DNA of 64,000 bases from Leptidea sinapis (taxonomy: Eukaryota; Arthropoda; Insecta; Lepidoptera; Pieridae), in NCBI RefSeq assembly GCF_905404315.1, contig NC_066286.1:9183501-9247500 (forward strand). The letters run 5' to 3'. Shown piece after piece: positions 1 through 13,300 of this stretch. Every line of letters begins with the position of its first letter. The stretch's first letter is position 1. The notes under the pieces are model-generated. The model was not told the DNA's origin, ran no database searches, and was given only the letters and a program-made list of their open reading frames with translations. The translations under genes were made by a program, and so were the position numbers.

Positions 1-837
1 CAAAAGTTTAAAAAAAAAAATTACAACTTCAAAATCCAAACATATTATATTTAAAGAGAGGCTAGTAAAATATTCGAAATCATATATTCTGTAAAATATA
101 ATTCTGTATAATGCATTTGGTCATGCGAAATAAGTTGGTGTCAGATAAACTAAATAAATTTTCATGCAGTGATTACCACCAAACTACTGAACAGCATAAA
201 TAGAAGAACTAGGCTCACTTTAAAACTCTCCAACATTTTCCGCTGTTTCAATTACAAACAACGTCTATTCTTTCTCATAAACAACCTTCACGAAATAATA
301 TATTTATTACTTTTATAATAAAAAAAGTAATATAGTTATGGATAAAATAGATGTTCCCCCCTTTACTTTTTCAAATTAAGTTATGTGTTCCTAATAAACA
401 AATCCGTAATCCTATCCCCATCCATCTCCTCAATTTATAAACACTCTATCGCCGTAATTCCTTCTCCATTCGTACAAGTGTCAAATTTAATGAACTTGTA
501 AATGCTAACCCCAAATAGACATATTTTTTACTTAAACCTAGTGCAATTCGGCAACTGATAACCAGATCACTCTATCTCCCCTAAGTATCAAAGTATTGTA
601 TCATTCAAATTAATGTGAACTTTAATTATATCATTTATTAACTGTAATTAAATTTTATAAATATAAACTTCTTGCTGTTAACCACTAGCAAAAATGTATA
701 TATTTATATCTTAAAATACGTATTACGTACTAATTCTATATTTAGAACTAATGTAAATGAATATAACATCTCGTAACTCTTTATTAAATTTATAAACTAA
801 TTTCTATCATGTATATGAAAACTAGAGATAGATCGAA
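1..837 (+). other. Intron of POSH, left part
   Basis: AT-rich DNA upstream of the first visible exon. I see no ORF, tRNA or clear repeat end. Because exon 1201-1315 starts inside an SH3 domain, this stretch must be intronic for POSH. Confidence 0.6.
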
Positions 838-1105
838 TCCATAGTCCAAATGATTGCGAAACTGAAGTGGCAGTGGGCAGGGCACATAGCTCGACGCACA
901 GATGGCCGTTGGGGCAGTAAAGTCCTCGAATGGTGACCACGTACCGGAAGACGCAGTGTTGATAGGCCCCTCACAAGATGGACCGACGATCTGGTCCAGG
1001 TCACCAGAATACGTTGGGTGTGGCAGCGCAGGACCGATCGTCGTGGAAATCTTTTGGGGAGGCCTTTGTCCAGCAGTGGACTTCTTCCGGCTGATGACAC
1101 CATCA
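838..1105 (+). mobile_element. 3' end of a non-LTR retrotransposon (RTE-like)
   Basis: A broken plus-strand frame reads like the C-terminus of an insect LINE: WQWAGHIARRTDGRWGSKVL, then TGRRSV, RWTDDLV and a final QWTSSG-type end at 'gtccagcagtggacttcttc'. In-frame stops are present, so it is dead. It ends about 95 bases before POSH exon 1201-1315. The same 3' end recurs inverted at 15338 and 44530. Confidence 0.7.
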
Positions 1106-1200
1106 TGGTGTGAAAACGAATAAATTGCTTTTTGGTATACAAATAGATTTATAAATAGCTGTAAGTTTAATAAATAAATAATGATATGTATTATTTTTAG

Positions 1201-1315
1201 TGACCTGTCATTCAAGAAAGGCGAAGTTATTCTGCTGCAGAAAAAATTGGACGCGTTCTGGTATCACGGCGAATGTTCGACGCGGTCGGGAATGTTTCCT
1301 ATCAACTATGTCCAG
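1201..1315 (+). CDS. POSH: POSH exon: second half of SH3-1
   Basis: Acceptor ttattttag before 1201 and donor gtatt after 1315. The first base completes a split codon. The peptide starts DLSFKKGEVILLQKKLDAFW and ends SGMFPINYVQ, the RT-loop-to-beta-5 half of an SH3 domain with the conserved Trp and the FPxNYV signature. It ends in phase 0 and runs directly into the VVVPLP linker of the next exon. Confidence 0.95.
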
Positions 1316-4300
1316 GTATTTTATATGACGTCATCATTGACATACAACTGTTACTGCTGAATGATCATTGGTCAGATAATAATCACAATATAAACAACCA
1401 ATATTGGCTTCTGTGAATTAACTTAAAGCCTGTGTTCCTAACGCGATATCTGAGACATTCACCCTTTATTAGGCGTATATGGATTAAAATTTCTATGTGC
1501 TCGTTTGCAAATCTTTTCATCTTTCACTACAATTTAATTAATTTAATCGACACTAGTTTGTGAGTATAAAAATTTTTACACCTTTAATTTTCATTATTGT
1601 TACATGTCAGGACTATAAGATCGGTTATATATATATCGCAAATAATTTATTATACGTCGCAACAGTCCGTAATAATAAGCCGGGTCTGCTGCGCCAAATC
1701 TTTTCAGAAAACATGTTAGCAAAACAGTTAGTCCTTGCACCTGTTTTTGTTTCATTTCAAAAATGAGTTCCGACGAAGTGCATCCAGCTTTTTGTATTTT
1801 TTTTTATTTTCTACTATTGTAACATCCCAAAGAACCGGTTTTTATGTTATTAATTGTATAAAAAACAAAGTATTTTCTTTATTTCACTCCATCACAAACA
1901 AATCAAATAAAATTATTGCTAGCTACGAATATTAGATACTTCCTCATTCAGTGAAAGCTAACAAATTATGCGTGTATGTGTGTGCGAAGAGCGGTCTCCA
2001 GCTCGGTAGAAAGAACAAAACAGACACAGGACAGACGGCACCCATTATTCAATCATAAACCGGCCTGCCCTAGGCTGCGCTCCAGGAATAGCTTCTTAGA
2101 CTCAGTGCAGCCTCTCAACCAGTCCGCTGAAACTACTCGTCTTGCCATGTGGAGGTCACGGCTAAGCACCTCAAACCCGAACATCAGCGTGAAAGAGAAA
2201 CTAGCCAAAGGATACAACCTCAGCTGGCCTATCTGAAAGTCGCTCAACCGCCTTAGAGCAGGAGTGGGAAAATGTAAGGCAAACTTAGCGAGGTGGGGTT
2301 TCATATCTGGACATGATACGGAGTGTATCTGCAGTCATCCGAGACAGCCCGTTGACTGGATGCCCTGCGTGCCCAACAACATGCACGAACGATACCTCGT
2401 TCGTCTGCTCCACGAGACTACCGACCGAGCTATCACGGTTGCGGCTTTTTGGGCTGCCCGTATTTGAGGTGACCGTCGACTTGATCAGAAGAAGAAGACG
2501 AAATTCGACGTCGCTGTAACATTATTTATAATATCTATGTATTTATCTATCCCGATGTTACGTCAAGTTCACAGTTAGCGTGGGCATAGGTGAGATATAA
2601 AGGAATTCATATGCGCTGTTTTTGTGATTTCGTACCTTGAAGAGAATCTCTGAAATTATCCATTAGTTTTTTCATATTTCTTCAAAATTTTGTGCAACTT
2701 CAAAAGAAAACATCCCAAAAAAATGAAGCGCCATTAGCAGTGTGTTCGTAATACTTTATTTAAAAAAATATAATTAAGTACTATTATGATTGTTCTTGTA
2801 GGTGGTTGTACCTTTGCCGACCCCAACGGCGCTTTGCAAGGCGTTGTATGACTTCCGAATGTCCGCTCCGGATGAGGAGGGATGTTTAGCTTTTGATAAA
2901 GGTATGTATAGAATGTAAATTTCAATAAAGGTAAATGTAAATGTACTGCGTTATTAATAAACGTGAAGTAAAGTTATTCCAAGTTTAAAATAACTACTCC
3001 TTGTCCATGTAATTCTGTAGTAAGAAAAAGAAAAAAGTTTTAAATTTGGAATAACGCAGGTAATGTTTAAGTTATTTATGGATGGGTGTATAAGTGGAAC
3101 GAACAGATAGATAGCCTATCTGAAGTTTAGCGATATCATCGGTGAATTTCAGAGAGTATATGCTCTGAGTCGACTACTTCGGATTACACCCGTTACCCTG
3201 ACAATTATTAAAAAACTTATTAGGTCAACCCAGGACCCGACCCGTACCGTTACCGCACCAACTCGCCTGGCGCGGTTACTATTTTTGTGGTGGAAATCTT
3301 ATTTAGGCTGCTATGCAGTACTAGGCGAACATAAATGAAGAAAAGAAGGCAATCTGTTTCAACAGTAATGTTTGACGCGTGTCTTGTGATGTTATTTATT
3401 GGAGTAATGTTATTAGTGAACATAATAATTATACTAGCGATAATGTGTTCGGTAATAATGACGGGAAGCTCATGTCATCCTGACGATATATACCAGGATT
3501 TCATAATTCGTTCAGAGGTTTATACCAAAGTTTAGAAAGGCGTCACAGTACTACTGTAAATTGAATTAAAAACTGGATAAGTATGAGTATGTCATTGTAA
3601 ATTTGTTAGACCTACTAAGATAATATTTATACTATTAAAATTATACCCAAACGTTCGTATGTAAAATTATTAAATGAAATGTTACCTATTGTGTTCCAGG
3701 TGCGATAATAAAAGTGGAGCGACGCGTGGACGAGAACTGGGCGGAAGGGCGCGTGGAACAGCGGCTTGGCATATTCCCCATCGCCTTCGTGGAGCTCAAC
3801 CACGCAGCCAGGATGCTGCTCAACAAGTAATAATATCACTTTATAGTAATGTCAAATACTCGCTGGCTGCAGTGTATAAATCCTCTGTGCGAATAATAAT
3901 ATTTTATGGAAAATGAGCGTACGAACATCTATCTGTACAGCAGTATGTATCTAGCTAGTAATAGAAAACCGCCCATTAATTCTGAAATTTGAGAGGAATC
4001 CGACGTTGTTGGGTTGTTTGAAGTTAAACACACACCCTCTTATTCATAATCGTCTGCTAACTTTAAACAGCCGTTAAGGAGTGTTTTTTCTCATTCTGAC
4101 TTAGGTCAATAGAAGAAGACAGAGTGAGAATTAACAATGCTTTAAGTTAGCAGACTATTACGAATAAGGGGGTAAATCTTTTGTTTTTAATAGAAGCGTT
4201 ACTCGTTACCATCGGATACACCGAATTCCACCACCGGACAACTCCCCGACGTCGACCTGTAAGACACATTCCCCGAACAAAAAGTTCATTTGCATAGCGC

Positions 4301-7300
4301 CAATTTAACTATTTGGAACGATATCTTTACAAAAACATTAATACTAAACTTAAAATTATGCATTCTAATATATATGAACTTAGTTATAAACTCAAGAACA
4401 TGTTAAGTAACCTAAATTACGTAGCTACTAAAAATCTTATTCGATAACCACTACTTAAACCAGGTATAGCAATTGATAAATAAAAAGCTAAACACATACT
4501 CACACACAGACACACACATACACACACAAACACACACACAAACACACACATACACACACATACACATACACACACAAACACACAACACACGCCCTAAATT
4601 ATAAATAAAATAGTTTCTGTGTTCATAATTTGTTGCATAACTTCATCTTCATCTTGTTTGTTAATGACTACTTATATTAGTTATAGCATTTGATAGCTAA
4701 ACAGATATTCACACACACACACACACACACTCAATTATATATAAAATAGTTATTGTTGTCATCATTAGTTGCACAACCACCATTGTTAGTCACTTGAAAA
4801 TATACTTTACTTTGACATTTTACATTGCACAACTGGGAAGAGACTGACCCCCATGTCACGGGCTGACCTAGTTCTGGGGTCGAGGGTAATTTTAAGCAAG
4901 ATTGTATTTTCTTTTTGAAACAAATAAAAATTTATTATTATTATATTATTATACGACGACCTGTATGGCCGAGTGGTTAGCGATCCTACCTACTAAGCTG
5001 GAGGTCCCGGTTTCGAATCCCGGTAGGTGCAAGCATTTATATGATGAATATGGATGTTTCCGAGTCATGAATGTTTAAATGTATTTATGTATGTTTATAT
5101 GAATTTATGTATGTTTAAGTAAGTATATTGTATTAAATATATCTTTGTCTTGTAACCCATAACACAGGCTATATATGCTTAACTTGGGGCAAGATAATTT
5201 GTGTAAAAAAGTGTGTCAATATTATATTATTATTATAAAGGTCCTCCGCTATATCCATGAATGCCGGGTTCCTATTTTAAACGAAGCTCATAGTATAAGA
5301 ACTACGCTTTTTGTATTCGGCATTTTGACTGACGCAATCTCAATGCTTATCATAACGTAATGGACTTCCAATTCAATAAGTAAGCAATATTAAATCAAGT
5401 ACATTGGTACTCGAGTATTGACTCTACGATAACTTAAACAAGCATTGGGAAAGATAAACAAAAAGTAATGAAATACTTTTAAAGGATTAAAACGCGTGTA
5501 ATTGTAACTGTGTTTTTCGAATAGATTTTTGCGTAAAAGTTGGTCCCCCTGAAAACGAGATATCTATTGCAACGTCCGATTAATGACAGCTGGCAGGTAG
5601 CGAAACGTCCGATGACGCGATTAAGATTATCCGACGGCGAGCGCGAGATTCATCATTATTAAAAGCGATATAATTACATAACGACTCCACCTATGGCTAT
5701 ATAAAGAATACATTCACGTAGTTAAAAGTATAGAAAATCAACGTGTAAAATCATAAATTATGTTTTTGAACCCAAGTTATATATAAATAAAAGGTTAAAG
5801 CTCGAGATTATAGGTAGAAATGTGATAACATTTTCATTATATTAAGTTTTTATGTAAAATATTAGCGCACACATTAATACAACTTGATTATTATTGAAAT
5901 AGACTATATAACCTATTTTTTGATATTAATATGTCATTACTTCGACTTACGGGATTGTTGCATTAAACTAAAATAAAGCACCCATTCTTAGTATATACCT
6001 ACAATTTATCTGCGGAATGCACAAGTAAAACGTGAAATACTTGGTTGTCTCAATACATCCAGATTGTTGAATATTATAAACATTATATTGTCCCTATTAC
6101 AAGCAATGATTTACTGTTAATTAATTGGATTACAATAAAAATTTGATATTTAAACCAAATCGATAAAGTAGTATCGATCATACTGTTATAACTTGTCGAT
6201 TTAATGTCGTAAGAAGAATTTTATATGTAATTTGTAGATAAAATCGGAAACTAGATATCATGAGGATTAATTTCATATATAAAACAAATATAATACGTAA
6301 TTAAAATATTACACTTACATGATAAACAAAACAATAACAAAACACTTGACACTACAAAAATAAACAAATGACAATTCCCCCCGCAAACCGATTTTCAATT
6401 AATTATTTCTTTTAATTTTTGCTCGGATACTTGATATTTAAAGATAAGCCTATTACAATTACTTACCATAGAAATTATTTAAGTTTTCTTTAGTGTTAAT
6501 TCCGCCAATATTTGTCTTTAAAACAATTCGACACGTGTTTCGCCTCTACACGAGGCATCCTCAGGACGTGTTGTCTCGCCAAAATCTGGCACGAGACTCG
6601 AGCAGAAAACTTAAATAATTTGTATAATTATGGATTTCCGCAAAGTAACGCCTTATTCAATAAATTTACTTACCATAGAGTCTTAAAAATCGTATTTGAC
6701 AAGCTAATTCACTCATACTACAGATTATAACACAAAATAAATACGCAAGTCGACTGGGCCACTCTGGTTGCCTGGACGTTTGACTGTCTAAAGAAAAAAG
6801 CCGCTCTAGTTGCCCGGACGTTTCAGTAGATATGGAAAGATCTTGAAACGTCGGGTTAACTTAAATAATAATAAAAATATAACTTTTACGCAAAAATGTA
6901 ATGTAAAAACAAAGTTACAATTACACGCGTTTTAATTCTTTATAAGTGTTTTATTTGAATGTGTAACACTCGCGTTAATCAAAGAGAATATTAAGAAGTA
7001 TTGACTACTATCCTAGGACCTTTTAAATATGTGTGAATTACGACGAGTAAGTAATTGCTAAACTTATTGCTTCTCTAGTCGAATTCTTTATTTATTTACT
7101 TTGTTGGAGATAAAAACAGAAACAAAACATTAAATACACATTCAAATTATAACGAAATGACATTGTTGAATGAACAAACAAATTTAGTCCCATCACCTTT
7201 GTTACGTAACTCTTTCGGGGGGTAATACGTCACAACAGCCGACCAATCACAACGCGTCATTTCATGTGACGAGGGTATAAATGTATATATATTTGTATAA

Positions 7301-10300
7301 TTATGGATTTCCGCAAAGTAACGCCTACTTCAATAAATAACGAACTAAGTTAATTTCAATTGTTCCCTTGGAACGTCTCACTGAGAACATAGATGTTGAA
7401 GATTAAAGCGACAACGTACAGTTTACAATAAAAGTTAATTGCAGTTAAGGTTAATAACACTTGGTAATAGTGAGCTATATCATTGAAAAACTTGAATATA
7501 CAAAGCAATAACATTTTAACTTAGATTATTTAAGATTAGTTTTATAGGCAAAAAGGGTGCACGAAAATATGTCAATGTAATTCAACGTATGTTTATGTAG
7601 TGTACATTTATTTATTTATGATACCTTACAGCTAAATAATACAGAATAGATACGCCAATTAAAGGGAATACTATTAACAGTACAATAAGTATGTGACAAA
7701 GTAGTTTAAGACAAAAACGAAAAATACTAGACAAACTTACAAGAAAAAAACATATATATATAAAAAATAGTAGAGACGTGAAATAAATCTTTATTGATGC
7801 CCCAAGTTAAGCATATATAGCCTGTGTTATGGGTTACAAGACAATGATATATTTAATACAATATACTTACTTAAACCTACATAAATTCATATAAACATAC
7901 ATAAATACATTTAAACATCCATAACTCGGAAACAAACATCTATATTCATCAAATAAATGCTTGAACCTACCGGGATTCGAAACCGGGACCGCTAGCTTAG
8001 TAGGTAGGATCGCTAACCACTCGGCTATACAGGTCGTTCATGTAACTCTTATGTTTACTCAACCATAACCAATGGACGATAGTTAAATTTCTTTCTAATT
8101 ATTTAAAAATAATATAATGATATTTAGATCTAAATTATGCGGTGCATTAATATTGTCATTGGTTGTATTTAATACCTTCTCAATTACAATATTGTTCATT
8201 CTACAAACGTAAAATAGCACGTGGAATTAAGAAAATAATCTCAACAAGCTATCCACCTTTATGGTGTTACGTATTTGAACATTACTAGTCTAGGACTGTT
8301 AAATGACGTATCATTATTCCAACTAAACTTACATGTCAGATACTCACAGTCACTCACACCCACCCTCACACACACACACACACACATACACACACACCCA
8401 GAGACACACACGTGTACACACACACATATACAGAGTGCACTTTTTGACCTTTCGGTTCATATTGTTAACCTTAGGATGTAAATTGGTTGCCTACAGGACA
8501 GGCTACGCCTAGTGTAGGGACCAAATATAATGTAATATTATGTGATAAAGTGTCTGTATATAAAGTGTCTGTATATAATGTATTAGAGAATAGTAATAAT
8601 GTGAAGAAATTAGCTATCCTACTAATGTCATCTGTTTTCAGTACACCAGTGAACCGTCAAGTCCCGCCGATACCAGACCAGTCGCGTAACGCACATTCTG
8701 ACCACAGACATTCACAGGTAGGTCCTTGAAAGTTCATTTTTATTAATTATGAATTTTAAACATTACAAATGCACTTGTACTGTCAGCCATATATGTTCCT
8801 TCATTGTGTGCGTAATTATAAAAATGCATATTTTTGACGTATAAAGTTTTTCTCACTTCTGCGGGACAAGGTGCAAAATAAAAATAGATATGTATCGAAC
8901 CAGATTTTATGCTATTCTTCTTCATAGTCGTTCCCTCATTGCTGAGGATCGTGACTCCGCTTAAGTTAGTCTACAGCTTTCCTCCATCTGTTTCGGTCTG
9001 TCGCATGGTGGTGTGCGATGCTGATGGGTTGGTTAGTCTGCTCGGATATTTGATCCGGCCTCTTGGTCTCTTCCCCTCAATTTTCCCGGTAACCATCAAA
9101 CGTTCTAGGTTATCAGTACCGCGTCGTGCAATGTGGCCAAAGTATCTCATGATCCGCTGCAGACATGTAGTGGATAGCTCCTGGACTGCTCCCTATTTTT
9201 AGCTGTTTAAGGATCGAGGCGTTAGTGCGGTAAGCCGTCCATGGTATCCTTAGCATGCGGCGCCAGCACCACATCTCAAATCTTATGCTATAATAATTGA
9301 TATGTATCTGGTTTTATTGAAAAGGAGGAGGGCGTAGCGGTCCTCTCATGGTTAATCATTACCGCCGGTCATAAGTAGCTTTCATACGCCCGTCTTGCTA
9401 CAACAAATGATTAACCGGAGGAATTTATGGGAAAAGTAGCGGCGCTTGGCCCCAGTTTATGCTGGTTTTCTATACGAGTACTAATCCAATGGAGTCTGTT
9501 ACGTTCATGGTGTCTTAGCCCAAAAAATGCCTATTTCAAAATACTTTCTAACAAGCAAACGAAACTTTTGAATGGACATCATGTTCAGGCGATGTTTCCC
9601 TTTCGTTGTAACATTTAAAATTTTGTCATACTTTTTTTTTCAACATTTATTTAAAACTTCCAGCATCCACAGAGGTACCAGCAATTGTCAATATCAACGC
9701 CGTCGTCAGCACAGGGCAACTACCAAAACATGTCCGCTCTGAGTCAGTCCCAGCCATCTCACACCAACCACCCGTCCAACGTGAACCATCCGCCGCAAAC
9801 GTTGGCGCCCAACCAGAACGTTATCAGAAACTTAGTTGAACCTCAGACGAAGTACCTTATGGACATTATACACTTCACGAACGCGCATACAATGGGAATT
9901 CAAAGCGTTTCGCGACCGAACGATAATACGGACAGAATCCGGGCGACGAAGCTCGACAGTTACTCTCAGAAAGAATACGCGAACGTTCGCCACGACGTTA
10001 CTATAAATTTCAACTCGAACATAAGCTCGGATTCGAGTTCTAGTATGAACACGCCGTCTGTCGGTTCGACTACGACGCCGAATACGAGCTCCAATACAAG
10101 TACGTGCGAGAGCGCCGAGCCGAGTCTGCCGAGTTCGCCGGATAACAATACCGATCGAAACACAACAGTAGTGGCAAAAGAGGAGAGTCAAGATTTGAAC
10201 GCGTCTATGGGCGTTTTGAGCCTAAACGAAAGTTCGACAGCTACGAACACTTCATTAAACGTCAGTCTGCCGTTAGAGTCACAATTGAATGTATCAAACG

Positions 10301-13300
10301 CGAGCAGTTCGTCGCAGAATGCTGCTGAAGCGAATGAAAGTACAAACGATAGTGGACCTACGAGTTTGCCGTGTACATCGAAGGCGGTACGTTCGGGGCC
10401 GGATTCTTTGTTGAATTTTGGCTTGGGGCTACAAGCCGCCCTATCTCCGGCGCACAGTAAGGACAGTTACGCGATGGCGAGGCACAGAGATCATAGAGAG
10501 AAGCGCCATAGTCTTACGCCGTCTACGCATTTACAAGCGAATCATACTCAAAATAGGTAAGTCAAGTTTTGTAGTATACAAGTTGGTACCCGCGACTTCG
10601 TTCGCGATGTATAGATATATATAATATTGACCAAAAAATCATGTTGCTGGCGGAGAAAAAAATAGATCCTACTGGAAGCGTAAATTTTTGTAAAATAAAA
10701 AGCCTTAATGAAAATTTTGTTTTTATCCCTGTGCCATACTTTCTATTGGGATCCATTCGACTATTCTGGCATGATTGACCAACAAACATCTTTCATATTT
10801 ATAATATTAGGATATCGGCCAATGGCCGTACAAATCGTTTATTTTTTGACATTTTGGTATTAACTTTGCGAGAATCTGTCAAAAATAACACAAGTAACTA
10901 ATTATTAAGGCTTTAGTTAACAGCATTACATTCTGACGCGGTACCATTCTCTACATTAACGTCTGATTAAACCAGTAACCACAACATTGTAAAATTGTTC
11001 CTATTTACGCTTTCAGGCATTCAGCCGAGATTCTAGCTACCAGCCTGTTAGACCATACACCCGAGCGAGACAGAGATAGGCCAGAGAGGGAGAGAAGACG
11101 TCGCCGATCTCGAAGCAACGAGCGCCCTCTGCCGGCTGCGTACGTCGCCCTGTACCCGTACAAGCCGCAGAAACCAGACGAGTTGGAGCTGAAGAAAGGA
11201 GGTTTGTTACATTACCGACATTATTCATATATTACAGTATGCAAACACATGTTTTGCCAGAGTCATAGGAAAATATCAAATATAATATCATGCGTCACTC
11301 GAACGGTTGGCTCAGTCGATAAGAGTGCTCGAACGGAACCCGAGAGGTTGCGGTTTCTAGTCCCGCATTGTTCATAAATTTTGATTACACATTTAATTTG
11401 TTAGATTTAATGGCTTATAATTATTATGTTTAAATATTTTATTTATTCTTTATCACATACTCAGACATTGATAACGCCGATTATTATTCTAGCCTTTCTG
11501 GGACTTATTTTGAATAAAAATTAAATGATTTGATGCGGGGGCGTATTCTCTTAATGATAATAAAACGTGACCTTACCACTAGGGGACTCACTTGATATTG
11601 CAGTGTTCAGCTCATAGCTCCAAACTGTATACTATCACTAGTTCAGACAGCAAACCCCGGGGTGTAAAGAAGTTGTGACAAATTTAGGTTTTTCTACCAA
11701 TGATATTTTTAATCGTACGAGTCGGCAGGAGTTTCAAACGAAGACTGACTAATCATTTTTTAATGCGACTTCGAGTGGATGTTTTAATGTGTTGACCAAA
11801 AAATCATGTTGCTGTGGGAGGAACTGAAGATCCCACTGAAATCGTAAATTATTCTAAAATAAAAAGCCTAAATGAAATTTTAGATTTAATCTATCTCTGT
11901 TCCATACTTTCTTTTGGGATCCATTCGACCATTCTGGCATGAGGGACCAAAAAACATCTCATTTCATATTTATAAATCAAATCAAAATAACTTTATTCAT
12001 GTGGGTGACGGAAATGTCAAAAAAAATATTTTTCTTATTGAATCTACTGCTACTTCGTAAAGGGTTGAGCTTTTTGAGAAGAAGTAGCAAGAAACTCATT
12101 GCCACTCTTTTATATCAAGATCGATTTACAAATCATTTCAATTACAATATAATATGTAAAATGATACAACAAACATACTCAAACGTCAAATAGAAAATGC
12201 CTTACACGAGTAAGGCAAAAAAGTAAATGTAAATTAATACAAAAGTTATTGAGTACAGTAGCTGCATCATCCACATACACCGTTAATAAATAAAGGTATT
12301 CTGTGAGCATTTTGTACGAATCATTTGTTTTTTGACATTTTGGTACTAACTTAGCGAGAATCTCTCAAAATTAACACAAGTGACTAATTGTTAAGGCTTT
12401 ACTTAACAGCATTACAGTCTGACTCGGTGCCGTTTTCTACTAAAGTCTGACTTAACCACCAACCAGAAGGCAGGAGTTTCAAGCGAAGACTGACGAATCA
12501 TTTTTAATATGGCTGACGCGACGTGGATCCCATTCTTCACCCCAAGTAAAGTGACTAGACTAATTGATAGCTTCCGTCTCACTCACACAAGAAAAAGACA
12601 AACTAATGCGAGTTTTATGTAAAGAAATGAGATAGAGTGATTAGATTTTTTGTTTCGCCATGCGTGCCGGTTTTTTCAAGGTCAGCACACCCGGTGTGCT
12701 AAACAAACTTGACAGCGCTGCACAGATATTTTGTTTACTTTTATTTGCGTCTATAAATAGAAGCTATTATTGTTGTGAAACGTGTGAAATATCCACTATT
12801 TATTCAACATCAGTGACAATTTTAAGTAGAATCGAAGGAAATATGGTGCGATGTTGTGTTTTACGATGTATTAGTGATAGTGAAAGAACACTTGTGTTAT
12901 ATTATGTACCTATTGTATCTTTATATGTATAGGATATTATCAATTTCATGTTGGCCACGCCAAACCGATGTCTAGTTACTACACTTGGTCTATGCCCAAA
13001 GTGGAGTTGACGTTGAGGATTAGGTTAGTCAGTTAAAGTAAGTGGCGCGAACAATTAGTTACAATTTTATAATGTTAAACAAAATGGCAGGCGTGTACAC
13101 GGTCCGCGAGCGATGCCGCGACGGTTGGTACAAGGGCTGGTGTGAGCGACTGCAGCGCTCCGGTGTGTTCCCCGGGAACTACGTGGCGCCGCTCACGCCG
13201 CTGCCGACCGCCCGGATCAAGCACGATAAGGTACATTTTTCCAGTTTTCAATAGGCTTAGAAGACAATGTACAAAAAAAACACTTGTGGGTGATCTTAAA

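Larger units (their letters stand above)
3827..8641 (+). other. POSH intron, 4.8 kb, repeat-rich
   Basis: Holds CA microsatellites, two tRNA-headed SINEs in opposite orientation, a 1.5-kb element with long inverted ends, and a repeated 'ggatttccgcaaagtaacgcc' motif; each is listed separately. The rest is plain AT-rich intron. Confidence 0.7.
11202..13090 (+). other. POSH intron, 1.9 kb, nested repeats
   Basis: Contains a tRNA-headed SINE piece (11293-11395), the interrupted repeat A (11793-12465) between direct repeats, and a THAP-like P-element relic with a TATA box (12752-12930). Confidence 0.65.

Noticed and set aside
4953..5030. Apparent tRNA gene
   Set aside because: The head has A and B boxes, but the same head plus tail recurs several times in the window and the acceptor stem pairs poorly, so it is a SINE.
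8275..8481. ORF with Thr/His repeats
   Set aside because: It is translated CA microsatellite.
9685..9687. ATG as start of a 291-codon gene
   Set aside because: The frame continues upstream to the acceptor at 9663, and the exon joins POSH on both sides.
9832..10191. 119-codon Arg-rich ORF on the reverse strand
   Set aside because: It is the exact antisense of the long POSH linker exon and has no domain; the plus-strand frame is longer and fits splice phases.
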